Assembly: GCF_001544875.2 (NCBI RefSeq)
Contig: NZ_FCOA02000043.1
Coordinates: 1 to 51,532 of the forward strand
Direction: 5' to 3'
Source of the DNA: Caballeronia hypogeia
Lineage (GTDB): Bacteria > Pseudomonadota > Gammaproteobacteria > Burkholderiales > Burkholderiaceae
Length of the DNA: 51,532 nucleotides
Shown here: positions 31,973 to 40,343 of the stretch, piece by piece
Layout: each line of letters starts with the position of its first letter
Position numbering within the stretch: the first letter of the stretch is position 1
Position numbers and translations under genes: made by a program
The notes under the pieces: generated by a model
Told to the model about the DNA's origin: nothing
Databases searched by the model: none
The model's input: only the letters and a program-made list of their open reading frames with translations

Positions 31973-32027
31973 GTCGTTGCGCAGTCGTTGCGTCGTCGTC
32001 GGGTTGTCGTTGAGTTGTCATTTTTGC
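31973..32027 (+). repeat. Five 11-bp direct repeats upstream of trwB
   Basis: Units in exact 11-base steps from 31973: GTCGTTGCGCA, GTCGTTGCGTC, GTCGTCGGGTT, GTCGTTGAGTT, GTCATTTTTGC. All begin GTC and three begin GTCGTTG. The array ends 34 bases before trwB. Period and GTY start are the same as in the array before stbA, so the same protein may bind both. Confidence 0.75.
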
Positions 32028-32061
32028 GCCGGCACTGCGATCGGGTTCTTCGGAGAACGCC

Positions 32062-33651
32062 ATGCAGAAGCACGAAGTCGAGAATGCGACCTTATTCTTC
32101 GGCATCAGTTTGCCCATCACGGGGTGGCTGGCCGGCACTTACGCTGCCGATGTGCCGCTCTCTCCTCTCCCGCAAGCGCTCACCGCTGCGCTGCACGTCA
32201 GTCCTCACAACCCTTTGATGATGGGCGGCGTCGCCGTCGGCCTAGCACTGGCGGCAAGCACCGCCTACGTGCTTCATGAGTACGGTGATGACGGTTTTCG
32301 CGGCGCCTCCTATCGCCGCTGGATGCGCGGCTCGCGTATGGCGAACTGGCACCGGGTCAGAAGCCAGGTCACCGCCGCGAATCGACGGGAGAAGCGCCGG
32401 CAGAAAGGTCGGGAAGCGCGCCAGCGACACGCCGAACCCAAGAAACACGCGGGCCCGCAGGACTGGTCGCCCATCATGATCGGTCCCATGCCGATGCCGC
32501 TGCATCTGGAGAACCGCAATACGCTGATTTGCGCGTCGATCGGTGCCGGCAAATCGGTCGCGATCGAAAGCATGATTGCGTCGGCGGTGAAGCGCCGCGA
32601 CAAGATGGCGGTGATCGATCCAAACGGGACGTTCTTCTCGAAATTCAGCTTTCCAGGCGACACGATTCTCAACCCGTTTGACCGCCGTTCCTCGGGCTGG
32701 ACGCTGTTCAACGAGATCAAGGGCGTGCACGACTTCGACCGAATGGCGAAGAGCGTCATCCCGCCGCAACTCGATCCGAGCGACGAGCAGTGGTGCGCCT
32801 ATGCGCGCGACGTACTCGCCGACACGATGCGCAAGCTGGTCGAGACGAACACCGCGGATCAGGACACGCTCGTCAACCTCCTCGTGCGCGAAGACGGCGA
32901 GATCATCCGCGCCTTTCTCGCCAATACGGACTCGCAGGGTTATTTCCGCGAGAACGCCGAGAAGGCGATCGCGTCGATCCAGTTCATGATGAACAAGTAC
33001 GTGCGGCCGTTGCGCTTCATGACCCAGGGCGAATTCTCGCTGCACAAATGGGTGCATGACGCCCACGCAGGCAACCTTTTCATCACCTGGCGCGAGGACA
33101 TGCGCGCCGCGCAGCGCCCGCTGGTGGCGACCTGGATCGACACGATTTGCGCCACCATTCTCAGCATCTCGGAAGACGCGCAGCATCTTTCCCGGCGTCT
33201 GTGGCTCTTTCTCGACGAGCTCGAGTCGCTCGGCAAGCTCGAATCCTTTGTGCCCGCCGCCACCAAGGGCCGCAAACACGGTTTGCGTATGGCCGCCTCG
33301 ATTCAAGATTGGGCGCAGCTCGATGAGACCTACGGCAAGGACGCCGCCAAAACGCTGCTGGGGTGCTTTCGGAATTACCTCATCTTCGGCGCGTCCAATG
33401 CGCTCAATGCCGACAAGGCCAGCGAGATCTTGGGCAATCAGCACGTCGAGCGCGTCACGACCCACGGCAGCGGCGGCCGCGGCCGCCACGTGGTCGCCAG
33501 TCAGCCGGAGCCGGTGGTACTGGACTCGGAGATCTCGAACCTCAAGGATCTGGAGGGCTACGTCATGTTTGCCGAGGATTTCCCCATCGCGAAGATCAAG
33601 CTGCCCTACATCAACTATCCGCCGCGGGCGCTCGCCATCGACATCCGGTAA
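32062..33651 (+). CDS. trwB: Type IV coupling protein TrwB/TraD
   Basis: 529 residues. Two N-terminal transmembrane spans (LFFGISLPITGWLAGTYAAD and GGVAVGLALAASTAYVL), a basic linker, then the FtsK/RecA-like motor with Walker A in ICASIGAGKSVAIE (about 154-167), MAVIDPNGTFF, Walker B in LWLFLDELESLGKLESFV and the following AATKGRKHGLRMAASIQDWA. It carries the relaxosome to the secretion channel and pumps DNA by ATP hydrolysis. It ends 12 bases before trwC. GGAG lies upstream of the ATG. The cognate secretion channel is not in the window. Confidence 0.92.
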   Translation: MQKHEVENATLFFGISLPITGWLAGTYAADVPLSPLPQALTAALHVSPHNPLMMGGVAVGLALAASTAYVLHEYGDDGFRGASYRRWMRGSRMANWHRVRSQVTAANRREKRRQKGREARQRHAEPKKHAGPQDWSPIMIGPMPMPLHLENRNTLICASIGAGKSVAIESMIASAVKRRDKMAVIDPNGTFFSKFSFPGDTILNPFDRRSSGWTLFNEIKGVHDFDRMAKSVIPPQLDPSDEQWCAYARDVLADTMRKLVETNTADQDTLVNLLVREDGEIIRAFLANTDSQGYFRENAEKAIASIQFMMNKYVRPLRFMTQGEFSLHKWVHDAHAGNLFITWREDMRAAQRPLVATWIDTICATILSISEDAQHLSRRLWLFLDELESLGKLESFVPAATKGRKHGLRMAASIQDWAQLDETYGKDAAKTLLGCFRNYLIFGASNALNADKASEILGNQHVERVTTHGSGGRGRHVVASQPEPVVLDSEISNLKDLEGYVMFAEDFPIAKIKLPYINYPPRALAIDIR

Positions 33652-33663
33652 CCGGGGCACGCC

Positions 33664-36657
33664 ATGCTCAACGTCACCCCAATTCGCGGCAACAACCAGT
33701 ACGCGGCCGCGCATTATTTCTCGGCCGCCGACGATTACTACGCCAAGGACAATCCGGGTGAATGGCAAGGGCACGGCGCGCAGATCCTTGGCCTGACGGG
33801 CCCGGTCGAACAGGCGCAGTTGTCCCGGCTGCTCGACGGGCAGTTGCCCAATGGTGAGCGCATCCAGACGACCTTTGACCGGAGCGACAACAAAAAGCGC
33901 ATGGGGTTGGACCTGACGTTCTCCGCGCCGAAATCGGTCTCGATGCAGGCGCTGGTCGCGGGCGACAAGGATGTGACTGCCGCGCATGATCGTGCGGTGA
34001 CCCATGCGCTCGAACAGGTCGAACGACTGGCCGAGGCCCGCAAGAAGATCAAGGGCAAAAGCACGCGTGAGCGCACCGGGAATATGGTGATCGGCAAATT
34101 CCGCCACGAGATGAGCCGCGCGAAGGACCCGCAGTTACACACCCATAGCGTCGTGCTCAACATGACGCAGCGCGCAGACGGCGCCTGGCGTGCCCTGGCG
34201 AACGAAGACATCTTCCGCGTCCAGCACGAGGTCGATGCGCTATACAAGAGTGAGTTGGCCCGTGGCCTGCAGGCGCTCGGTTACGCAATACGGTTGGTCG
34301 ATGACCAGGGCAATTTTGAGCTGGCCCATCTCAGCCGCGAGCAGATCGAAGCGTTCTCGGCGCGTAGCCGCGTGATCGAGGAGGCACTGGCCAACGAAGG
34401 CAAGACACGGGCCACGGCGACCACGCTCGAAAAGCAGGTCATCTCGCTCGCTACGCGCCCGCGCAAGGACGAGTCAGATCGTGCGGTCGTCAAGCAATAT
34501 TGGATCGAGAAAAGCCACGACCTGGGCATCGACTACGGTGCGCCCTCCCCGCTCGACGGCCACGCCTACGATCCAGGCAAGGGCCCGGGGCACGACTTCA
34601 GTAGCCGCGGCCAGCATCGCGGTGACGGCGGCCTCATTGCGGCAACGAGTTTGCCCGCGCGGCTCACACCGGCGCAAGCCGTCGTGCAGTACGCCATCAA
34701 CCATCTGACCGAGCGCGAGGCTGTCGTTCGCGAAACCGTGCTCACCGCCACCGCGCTGCGCCGCGCAGTCGGGCTCGCGGGCGCTCACGAGGTTCGCGCA
34801 GAAATCAGGCGTCTGGTTGATCAAGGGTCGTTGGTCGAATCCGTGCCAGCGTATCGCATGGCTGAACGTAAGGACGGTAAGGACGGTCCGGCACTCTCGT
34901 CGGTAGGCTGGAAGAGCTATCTGCAAACGCTCAAAGGCTGGTCGGACAGAGAGGCGCGGCAGTATGTCAGCCACGCGATCCAGCAGGGTTCGCTCGTGCC
35001 GGCCGAGAAGCGCTACACAACGCACAAGGCCCTCGCTCGCGAGAAAGCGATTCTCGCCATCGAGCGCGACGGGCGCGCCGCGGTCGAGCCCATCATGACG
35101 GCGACCGCCGTTAAAGCGGCGCTCGAAGGTACCTCGTTGAATACTGGCCAGCGCGCAGCCGTGCAGGCCATCGTCAGCACCCGCAATCGCTTCGTGGGCA
35201 TCCAGGGCGACGCCGGCACCGGGAAGACTTTTACAGTGAACCAAGCCCTCGCCCTGATCAAGCAAACCTCGGTGGTAAGCGCAGCCTACCGCACCGTCGC
35301 GCTCGCGCCCTACGGCAATCAGGTCAAGGCGCTCAAGAACGAAGGGCTGGACGCGCACACGCTGGCGAGCTTTCTGCGCACCAAGGATAAGCCGATCGAT
35401 AGCAAAACGATCATCGTTTTAGACGAGTCGGGCGTGGTCGGCGCCCGCCAGATGGAACAGGTGATGCGGATTGTCGAAAAAGCCGGTGCGCGCATGGTCC
35501 TCCTGGGTGACACCAAGCAAACCGAAGCGATTGAAGCGGGCAAACCGTTCGCGCAACTCCAGCAGGCCGGCATGCAGACCGCTCGCATCAGCGAAATTCA
35601 ACGCCAGAAGGACCACGATCTTAGAACCGCTGTTGAGCATGCGGCCGAGGGGCGCGTCGCGCAATCGCTCGCGCACCTGCGGCACGTTGAAGAACTCAAA
35701 GAGCCGAGCGAGCGGCATCGGGCCATCGTGAACGACTACGTCCAACTTGCCGAACCCGAGCGTCGCGCAACATTGATCGTCGCCGGCACGAACGACGCCC
35801 GTCGCGAGATCAATCGCCTGGTGCGCGAGTCATTGGACCTCAGCGGCAAGGGCCGGCCATTCGAGACGCTGACCCGCGTGGACATGACCCAAGCGCAGCG
35901 CCGCTTCGCGCCGAGTTATCAGCCGGGCATGGTGATCCAACCCGAGAAGGACTATCCGAAAGCGGGCCTCGCGCGCGGCGAAACGTATCGCGTCCAGGAA
36001 GCGATGCCCGGCAATGCGCTCATCGTGCAGCGGCAGGACGGCACCACGACTACGATCAACCCGCGCAAGGCGACGCAACTGAGCGTGTACCACCTGGAGC
36101 GCGTCGAGTTGTCGATCGGCGATACGGTGCGGATCAACCGCAATGATCCCGGCCGGGATCTCACGAACGGTGACCGCCTGCGCGTTACCGGCGTGATCGG
36201 CGGCATGATCACGCTCGAATCGGTCGAGCAGCGCAACGGCCGTCCGGTGCGCTCACTCGAACTGCTGTCGAGCCGACCGCTACACCTCGAACACGCCTAT
36301 GCGTCCACCGTTCATAGCGCGCAGGGTTTGACGAACGACCGCGCGCTGATCGCGCTTGATACCAAGAGCCGCACCACGTCGATGAATCTGTATTACGTGG
36401 CCATCAGCCGCGCCCGCCATGAGGCGCGCATCTACACAAATTCGATCAAGGATCTGCCGACCGCGATCGCCCGGCGCTTTGATAAAAGCACAGCGCTGGC
36501 GGTCCAGCATGAACGCCAACTACAGCGCCGCGATGCCGGTGTGCAGCCCAAGGGCGTCGCCGACGGCAAACAGGCGTTGGACCGTCATCAGCTGGAGCAT
36601 CTGCGAAAGCAGCCGGCCAGCGGTCCCAAGCCAGCACACGACGGCCGCCGCGGCTAG
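33664..36657 (+). CDS. trwC: MOBF relaxase-helicase TrwC
   Basis: 997 residues. The N-terminal relaxase domain has tyrosines at 18, 25 and 26 (AAHYFSAADDYYAKD), with Tyr18 and Tyr26 at the positions used by R388 TrwC, then GLDLTFSAPKSVSMQALVAG and the three-histidine site HEMSRAKDPQLHTHSVVLN (about 150-168). The C-terminal half is a superfamily I helicase: GIQGDAGTGKTFTV (Walker A, about 512-525), IIVLDESGVVG (motif II), VLLGDTKQTEAI (motif III), and AYASTVHSAQGLTNDRALIA plus YVAISRARHEARI (motifs V and VI). It nicks oriT, stays bound to the 5' end and unwinds the plasmid. It appears complete. Confidence 0.96.
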   Translation: MLNVTPIRGNNQYAAAHYFSAADDYYAKDNPGEWQGHGAQILGLTGPVEQAQLSRLLDGQLPNGERIQTTFDRSDNKKRMGLDLTFSAPKSVSMQALVAGDKDVTAAHDRAVTHALEQVERLAEARKKIKGKSTRERTGNMVIGKFRHEMSRAKDPQLHTHSVVLNMTQRADGAWRALANEDIFRVQHEVDALYKSELARGLQALGYAIRLVDDQGNFELAHLSREQIEAFSARSRVIEEALANEGKTRATATTLEKQVISLATRPRKDESDRAVVKQYWIEKSHDLGIDYGAPSPLDGHAYDPGKGPGHDFSSRGQHRGDGGLIAATSLPARLTPAQAVVQYAINHLTEREAVVRETVLTATALRRAVGLAGAHEVRAEIRRLVDQGSLVESVPAYRMAERKDGKDGPALSSVGWKSYLQTLKGWSDREARQYVSHAIQQGSLVPAEKRYTTHKALAREKAILAIERDGRAAVEPIMTATAVKAALEGTSLNTGQRAAVQAIVSTRNRFVGIQGDAGTGKTFTVNQALALIKQTSVVSAAYRTVALAPYGNQVKALKNEGLDAHTLASFLRTKDKPIDSKTIIVLDESGVVGARQMEQVMRIVEKAGARMVLLGDTKQTEAIEAGKPFAQLQQAGMQTARISEIQRQKDHDLRTAVEHAAEGRVAQSLAHLRHVEELKEPSERHRAIVNDYVQLAEPERRATLIVAGTNDARREINRLVRESLDLSGKGRPFETLTRVDMTQAQRRFAPSYQPGMVIQPEKDYPKAGLARGETYRVQEAMPGNALIVQRQDGTTTTINPRKATQLSVYHLERVELSIGDTVRINRNDPGRDLTNGDRLRVTGVIGGMITLESVEQRNGRPVRSLELLSSRPLHLEHAYASTVHSAQGLTNDRALIALDTKSRTTSMNLYYVAISRARHEARIYTNSIKDLPTAIARRFDKSTALAVQHERQLQRRDAGVQPKGVADGKQALDRHQLEHLRKQPASGPKPAHDGRRG

Positions 36658-36710
36658 CGCCTCTCAACAATGGAGCTTTCTTAGAGGGGGCACCTTCCTC
36701 GAGGGAAACG

Positions 36711-37277
36711 ATGACTGACCTTTTTTCCATTGCCTTGGAGGCGCGCTGTCAATGGGCGCTCGCGAGTGCATACGATCCCGCCATTACCGGCGACGACCGC
36801 GACTATTGGAAGTGTACTGACCTGAGCGACGACGCTCGGCAATTGGCCGCTGGCGCAGGCCACGCCTACCGGTGCGCCCCGTGTCCGCAGCTATTAGCGG
36901 AAGAACCGTTACTTCGCGAAGCGTTCGAAGATGGGGCCACGATTGCACGGATCGAAGAGGCCGAGGCGATTGCGCGGCGCACACGAGAAGCCGAGCGCGA
37001 GCTCAAGCGCCATCGCATCGAGACGTTCATCGCGGCCGAAGATTGGGAGTCGCTGAGCTTACCAACTCCCGACGAGCTGGCGGCGAAACTGCTCGCTGGT
37101 CAGTCGTTCAGAGTAGGCGGACACTTCGTGATCTACGATCGAGACCTTGATGTCGTCTGGTACACGAACCCGTATGGCATCGATGGATTGCTCGGCAACG
37201 ACGCGCCGACAGCCGCCGCGATGAAGTCGTTTTTGATCGATATGGCTCGCGACGTGACGTACGGGCCTACGCCGTGA
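36711..37277 (+). CDS. Hypothetical protein after trwC
   Basis: 188 residues, 53 bases after trwC with GAGGG upstream of the ATG. The N-terminal half contains two Cys pairs (KCTDLS and YRCAPCPQL), the middle is a charged coiled coil (ARIEEAEAIARRTREAEREL), and the C-terminal half looks globular with Trp/Tyr-rich strands (FVIYDRDLDVVWYTNPYGID). I do not recognise the family. It is probably part of the plasmid-type block and is the last gene before the composition changes. Confidence 0.7.
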   Translation: MTDLFSIALEARCQWALASAYDPAITGDDRDYWKCTDLSDDARQLAAGAGHAYRCAPCPQLLAEEPLLREAFEDGATIARIEEAEAIARRTREAERELKRHRIETFIAAEDWESLSLPTPDELAAKLLAGQSFRVGGHFVIYDRDLDVVWYTNPYGIDGLLGNDAPTAAAMKSFLIDMARDVTYGPTP

Positions 37278-37942
37278 TAGAACTTTGAATTGATTGCAAA
37301 TACCCGTCGGACGCGATCAAACGATCAAGCTGCCGCAGCGGGATTGGAACGTGAGAATAGCCGCTTCGCTTCGAGGGCTCGCAGGCGCGATAACGAGCAG
37401 CCGGCGTCCGCTAAGAGATGGCGAGTGCAGCGCAAGAAATTTCGGGCGGCCGCGGCGCGCTGCGGCTGCGAATTTCACCCGTTCGACGCTCAAGCCGCCG
37501 TCGTTGGCTTTTGCGGATGTTGAGACGTCGGTCTTCGTCAGGCGGCTTCAGGTTCCTCTTCTGTCGTTGGAGCCTTCGCCTCCACGAAAGCCGCGATCGC
37601 GATCCGCGAATGAGTACTCGCGACCCTGAGCGGCCATACGCGGTTGCGACAGGCGGAAGGCCGCTTCCGAGGTGCAACGGTCGCTCCTATTGGCATATCG
37701 GTTCCTCACTTGGCCACAGCGCATGGTTGTCTCCGTCGTGGTCCACAGTCGAACCCGAGATTGCTGCAATGGTTGAAAGGACGTGTTGCACCGACGCTTG
37801 CCCTGGATGCGCGGCCCGGTTGTCGGTCAGCCGGGCGCCACGACACCACAGACGACGCATTGCCACTATAGCCTGACGCACTTCGAGGACTGGCCGCGGT
37901 CGAAACCTGCCACGTAACGCAAATTCGTGTTTGCGCATGGCT
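37278..37942. other. 665-bp stretch without a recognised gene
   Basis: Short frames on both strands are Arg/Ser-rich shadows. Nothing resembling T4SS, replication or tRNA genes is seen. This is the junction between the mobilisation block and the lipoprotein cluster, and no repeat or attachment site was found at it. Confidence 0.5.
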
Positions 37943-39106
37943 TCACCGGGTGGGCTCTGAATCCTCTGAAAGATCCTCTTCCACAAAGCGCAAGATGGCC
38001 TCCGCCAGTGCTTCGCGTGGATAGGCGTTCTGTGTCACGAAGAGCGCCCCGATCGTCGGATGCGTTCGCGCAACCGGTACCGCCAGCGCCCAGTGATCCG
38101 CATTCGCGTAGGCGAGGAGCTGACTTCCGGGCACGATCTGATCGTAGAAGATGACCTGGCTGTCGTTTCGCGAATCGACGCGCGAGAGCTTGTTATAGCT
38201 CGATTTCAGGATGGACGAGATGCGTTCCGGCTGCGGGAATGTCACGATCGAGTAATAGCGCAGTTCCCCCGGAAGCGGGTGCTGCGCGAGCCACGCCTTG
38301 CGGATCGCCGGTCTCAGGCTCTGCACAGCGCCGCCATCGCCCGTTGTACAGGTCGCGCCCGGAACATATCGCAGCAGGTCGGCCTGATACTGCTCGGCGT
38401 CGTTGGCAAGTGGCGAACCGCCAATCGCGCCGGCGGCACTCACCACCGCTGCCACCCGGCTTCGGATTTCCGGATAGGCGACCAGCGCTTCAAGGATGTC
38501 GGGAGCCCCCTTTGAATAGCCAATCAATACGATGCGCGGCGCGCCCTCAGGTGCGGGCATGGCCATGAGCGCGTCGCGAATCTGTCGTGCGTTATTGGCA
38601 GAACTCGACAGCGCATCGACGTCGAAGAGCGATGTGTCGAAGCCAAACTGGCGTAGGTGCGTCACGACGGTATTTGGCGTATCCAGCCACGGCCCGAAGC
38701 AGTCGTAGCCGACGCCATGCACGACTACCGCAATGAGGTGCCGTCGGGATTGACCCAGTTCAACAGACTCGCCCGTACCTGGCGATTCCGTACCTACCCG
38801 CGTCAGCGCGTCCTCACAGGGCCGGTAATCAGGTAACCCGGGACCGCGCCCTTCAAGTACCGCGCAATAGATTTCCCGGAAGCGCCCCCGCTTATCCACG
38901 ACCCCGGCCTGGAATGCGGGCACGAGAACCATCGGCGGCGTATCGGTCGAGTACGGGATGAGCGGCTTCGTAGCGCATGCGCCGAGCAGAATACACGTCG
39001 CAATTGTCGTCAGTACGGCGCAGATCCGACGCCACGCATCGATGGCGGCAACCCGCTGTGCGGAGAACACGGGCGACGGTGTTCGTTTCAGGTCACTGGT
39101 GTGCAT
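37943..39106 (-). CDS. Lipoprotein with alpha/beta-hydrolase fold
   Basis: 387 residues from the ATG at 39106 (MHTSDLKRTPSPVFSAQRVA). A membrane span ends in a lipobox (TIATCILLGAC, Cys about residue 45). The hydrolase domain has HLIAVVVHGVGYDCFGPWLD and the nucleophile elbow VLIGYSKGAPDIL (GxSxG, Ser about 209). It also has SAAGAIGGSPLAND, and late Asp/His candidates in YANADHWALAVPV. It is probably a periplasmic serine hydrolase or esterase. Substrate unknown. It overlaps the upstream gene by 14 bases, so the three genes 41629-37943 form one operon. Confidence 0.8.
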   Translation of the reverse strand: MHTSDLKRTPSPVFSAQRVAAIDAWRRICAVLTTIATCILLGACATKPLIPYSTDTPPMVLVPAFQAGVVDKRGRFREIYCAVLEGRGPGLPDYRPCEDALTRVGTESPGTGESVELGQSRRHLIAVVVHGVGYDCFGPWLDTPNTVVTHLRQFGFDTSLFDVDALSSSANNARQIRDALMAMPAPEGAPRIVLIGYSKGAPDILEALVAYPEIRSRVAAVVSAAGAIGGSPLANDAEQYQADLLRYVPGATCTTGDGGAVQSLRPAIRKAWLAQHPLPGELRYYSIVTFPQPERISSILKSSYNKLSRVDSRNDSQVIFYDQIVPGSQLLAYANADHWALAVPVARTHPTIGALFVTQNAYPREALAEAILRFVEEDLSEDSEPTR

Positions 39107-40343
39107 CGCCGGTTGTTCCAGGTTGAAGGGTGTCACGTCCTTCCAGATAAGGCACCCAGTCGAGAAAATCCACATCGGACAGGCTGCGCGGCCGCGTCGC
39201 GAAGAACACGACTGCGCGCAATCCGTCCGTGTAATAGGTCGCGCCGTCGAACGTCGTCCGGGGATGGGTGGGCGACGTCGCGCCAACACCGATCACAAAT
39301 CCGAGCTTGTCGAGACCACTCGAGTACATCAGGTCCTGGACCAGGAGGTTCCGGGCCTCGTCGACGTTCTCGTGCAGGGTGAGGTGTGTCTCACCGCGCG
39401 GCGCAAAGCGCCCGCCGACGGGGCGACCGACCTGCGCCACATAGACCAGTTGCCCTTGAAAGCGGATCGGGACGAGCCATCCGCGTACCCAGTTCGCGGG
39501 CGCACCCGCCTGCGCCTGCTTGCGCATCACGAAGTCCGGTTCCCGCCTAAAGACCCGCTGTGCCCGGTCGGACTCGCGCGCGTCACGCCGATAGTTGCGA
39601 CGCACCAGCGCCGCTCCGATGTCCGCCAGTTGGCCGATGCCAACGGCGTTCAGGGGATCCGCCTGCAGCGACCCACTCGCGTCAGTGGCACAGCAAGGCA
39701 GTCGTTCAAGTGCGGCGCGCAGCGACCCGAGGTCCTCGTAGTCCGTCACCACGGCTTCGGGAAACGGGAACGGGATCTGCGCAAGATCCGGATCAATCGT
39801 GCCGCCCGGCACGCGCAGAAAGAGCGAGAAGGGGATCAGCGCGTGGCTTCCAAACAGATCGATATTGACAAGCTTGAGGCCCTGAGCGGGGTTGGTGAAC
39901 AGGATGCCCGATCGTGTCTCGCCCGGCGGGATCGGGTTGCTGAATCCGAGGTTGCTGAAATAGTCGTCCATGCTCGTATTCGTTGCTCGGCCAAGCAGCG
40001 TATGCATGGACCACGTCACTTCGTGAGGCGAAAAGTAGTCCGGGTCGGTGCCCGAGCGCAACAGCCACAGTGCTTGCGACGTCCCGTTCTGCACTTCGAC
40101 CCATATCGGTTGGACTCCCGTTGCGTTGACGTCGGCGCCATACATCCGTTTGCTGTCTTCGCTGCCGAGCACAGTTGCGCTCACCCGCACGCTGTGACTC
40201 GTGGCACTGACCGCACGTTCACGCACCGGCCCATCGCCGGGCTCAGACGGGGCGTGCCATGTCGCACAGCCAGTTAGCGTGAGCGCGAGGCATAGCACGC
40301 CTGCACGTACCCGTGAACGATGCACGGCCAGCGAAAGGTTCAT
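39093..40343 (-). CDS. LssY C-terminal-domain-like lipoprotein, paralogue 2
   Basis: 416 residues from the ATG at 40343. Lipoprotein signal VLCLALTLTGC. It contains the same blocks as its upstream neighbour: SVRVSATVLGSEDSKRMYGA, VQPIWVEVQNGTSQALWLLR, LPCCATDASGSLQADPLNAV and a distal LssY-like part (GAPANWVRGWLVPIRFQGQL, GETHLTLHENVDEARNLLVQ, ATYYTDGLRAVVFF). The domain is found at the end of LssY proteins of type II-secretion species. Its role is unknown. Start codon and upstream stop form ATGA. Confidence 0.8.
   Translation of the reverse strand: MNLSLAVHRSRVRAGVLCLALTLTGCATWHAPSEPGDGPVRERAVSATSHSVRVSATVLGSEDSKRMYGADVNATGVQPIWVEVQNGTSQALWLLRSGTDPDYFSPHEVTWSMHTLLGRATNTSMDDYFSNLGFSNPIPPGETRSGILFTNPAQGLKLVNIDLFGSHALIPFSLFLRVPGGTIDPDLAQIPFPFPEAVVTDYEDLGSLRAALERLPCCATDASGSLQADPLNAVGIGQLADIGAALVRRNYRRDARESDRAQRVFRREPDFVMRKQAQAGAPANWVRGWLVPIRFQGQLVYVAQVGRPVGGRFAPRGETHLTLHENVDEARNLLVQDLMYSSGLDKLGFVIGVGATSPTHPRTTFDGATYYTDGLRAVVFFATRPRSLSDVDFLDWVPYLEGRDTLQPGTTGDAHQ

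Noticed and set aside
32242..34107. 621-residue minus-strand open frame across trwB and the start of trwC
   Set aside because: Both plus-strand genes have full family motifs. The reverse frame is His/Arg-rich mirror coding of a high-GC gene with no domain.
34474..35358. 294-residue minus-strand frame
   Set aside because: Antisense to the TrwC helicase motifs.
38958..40277. 439-residue plus-strand frame
   Set aside because: Antisense to two lipoprotein genes with signals, lipoboxes and overlapping starts.
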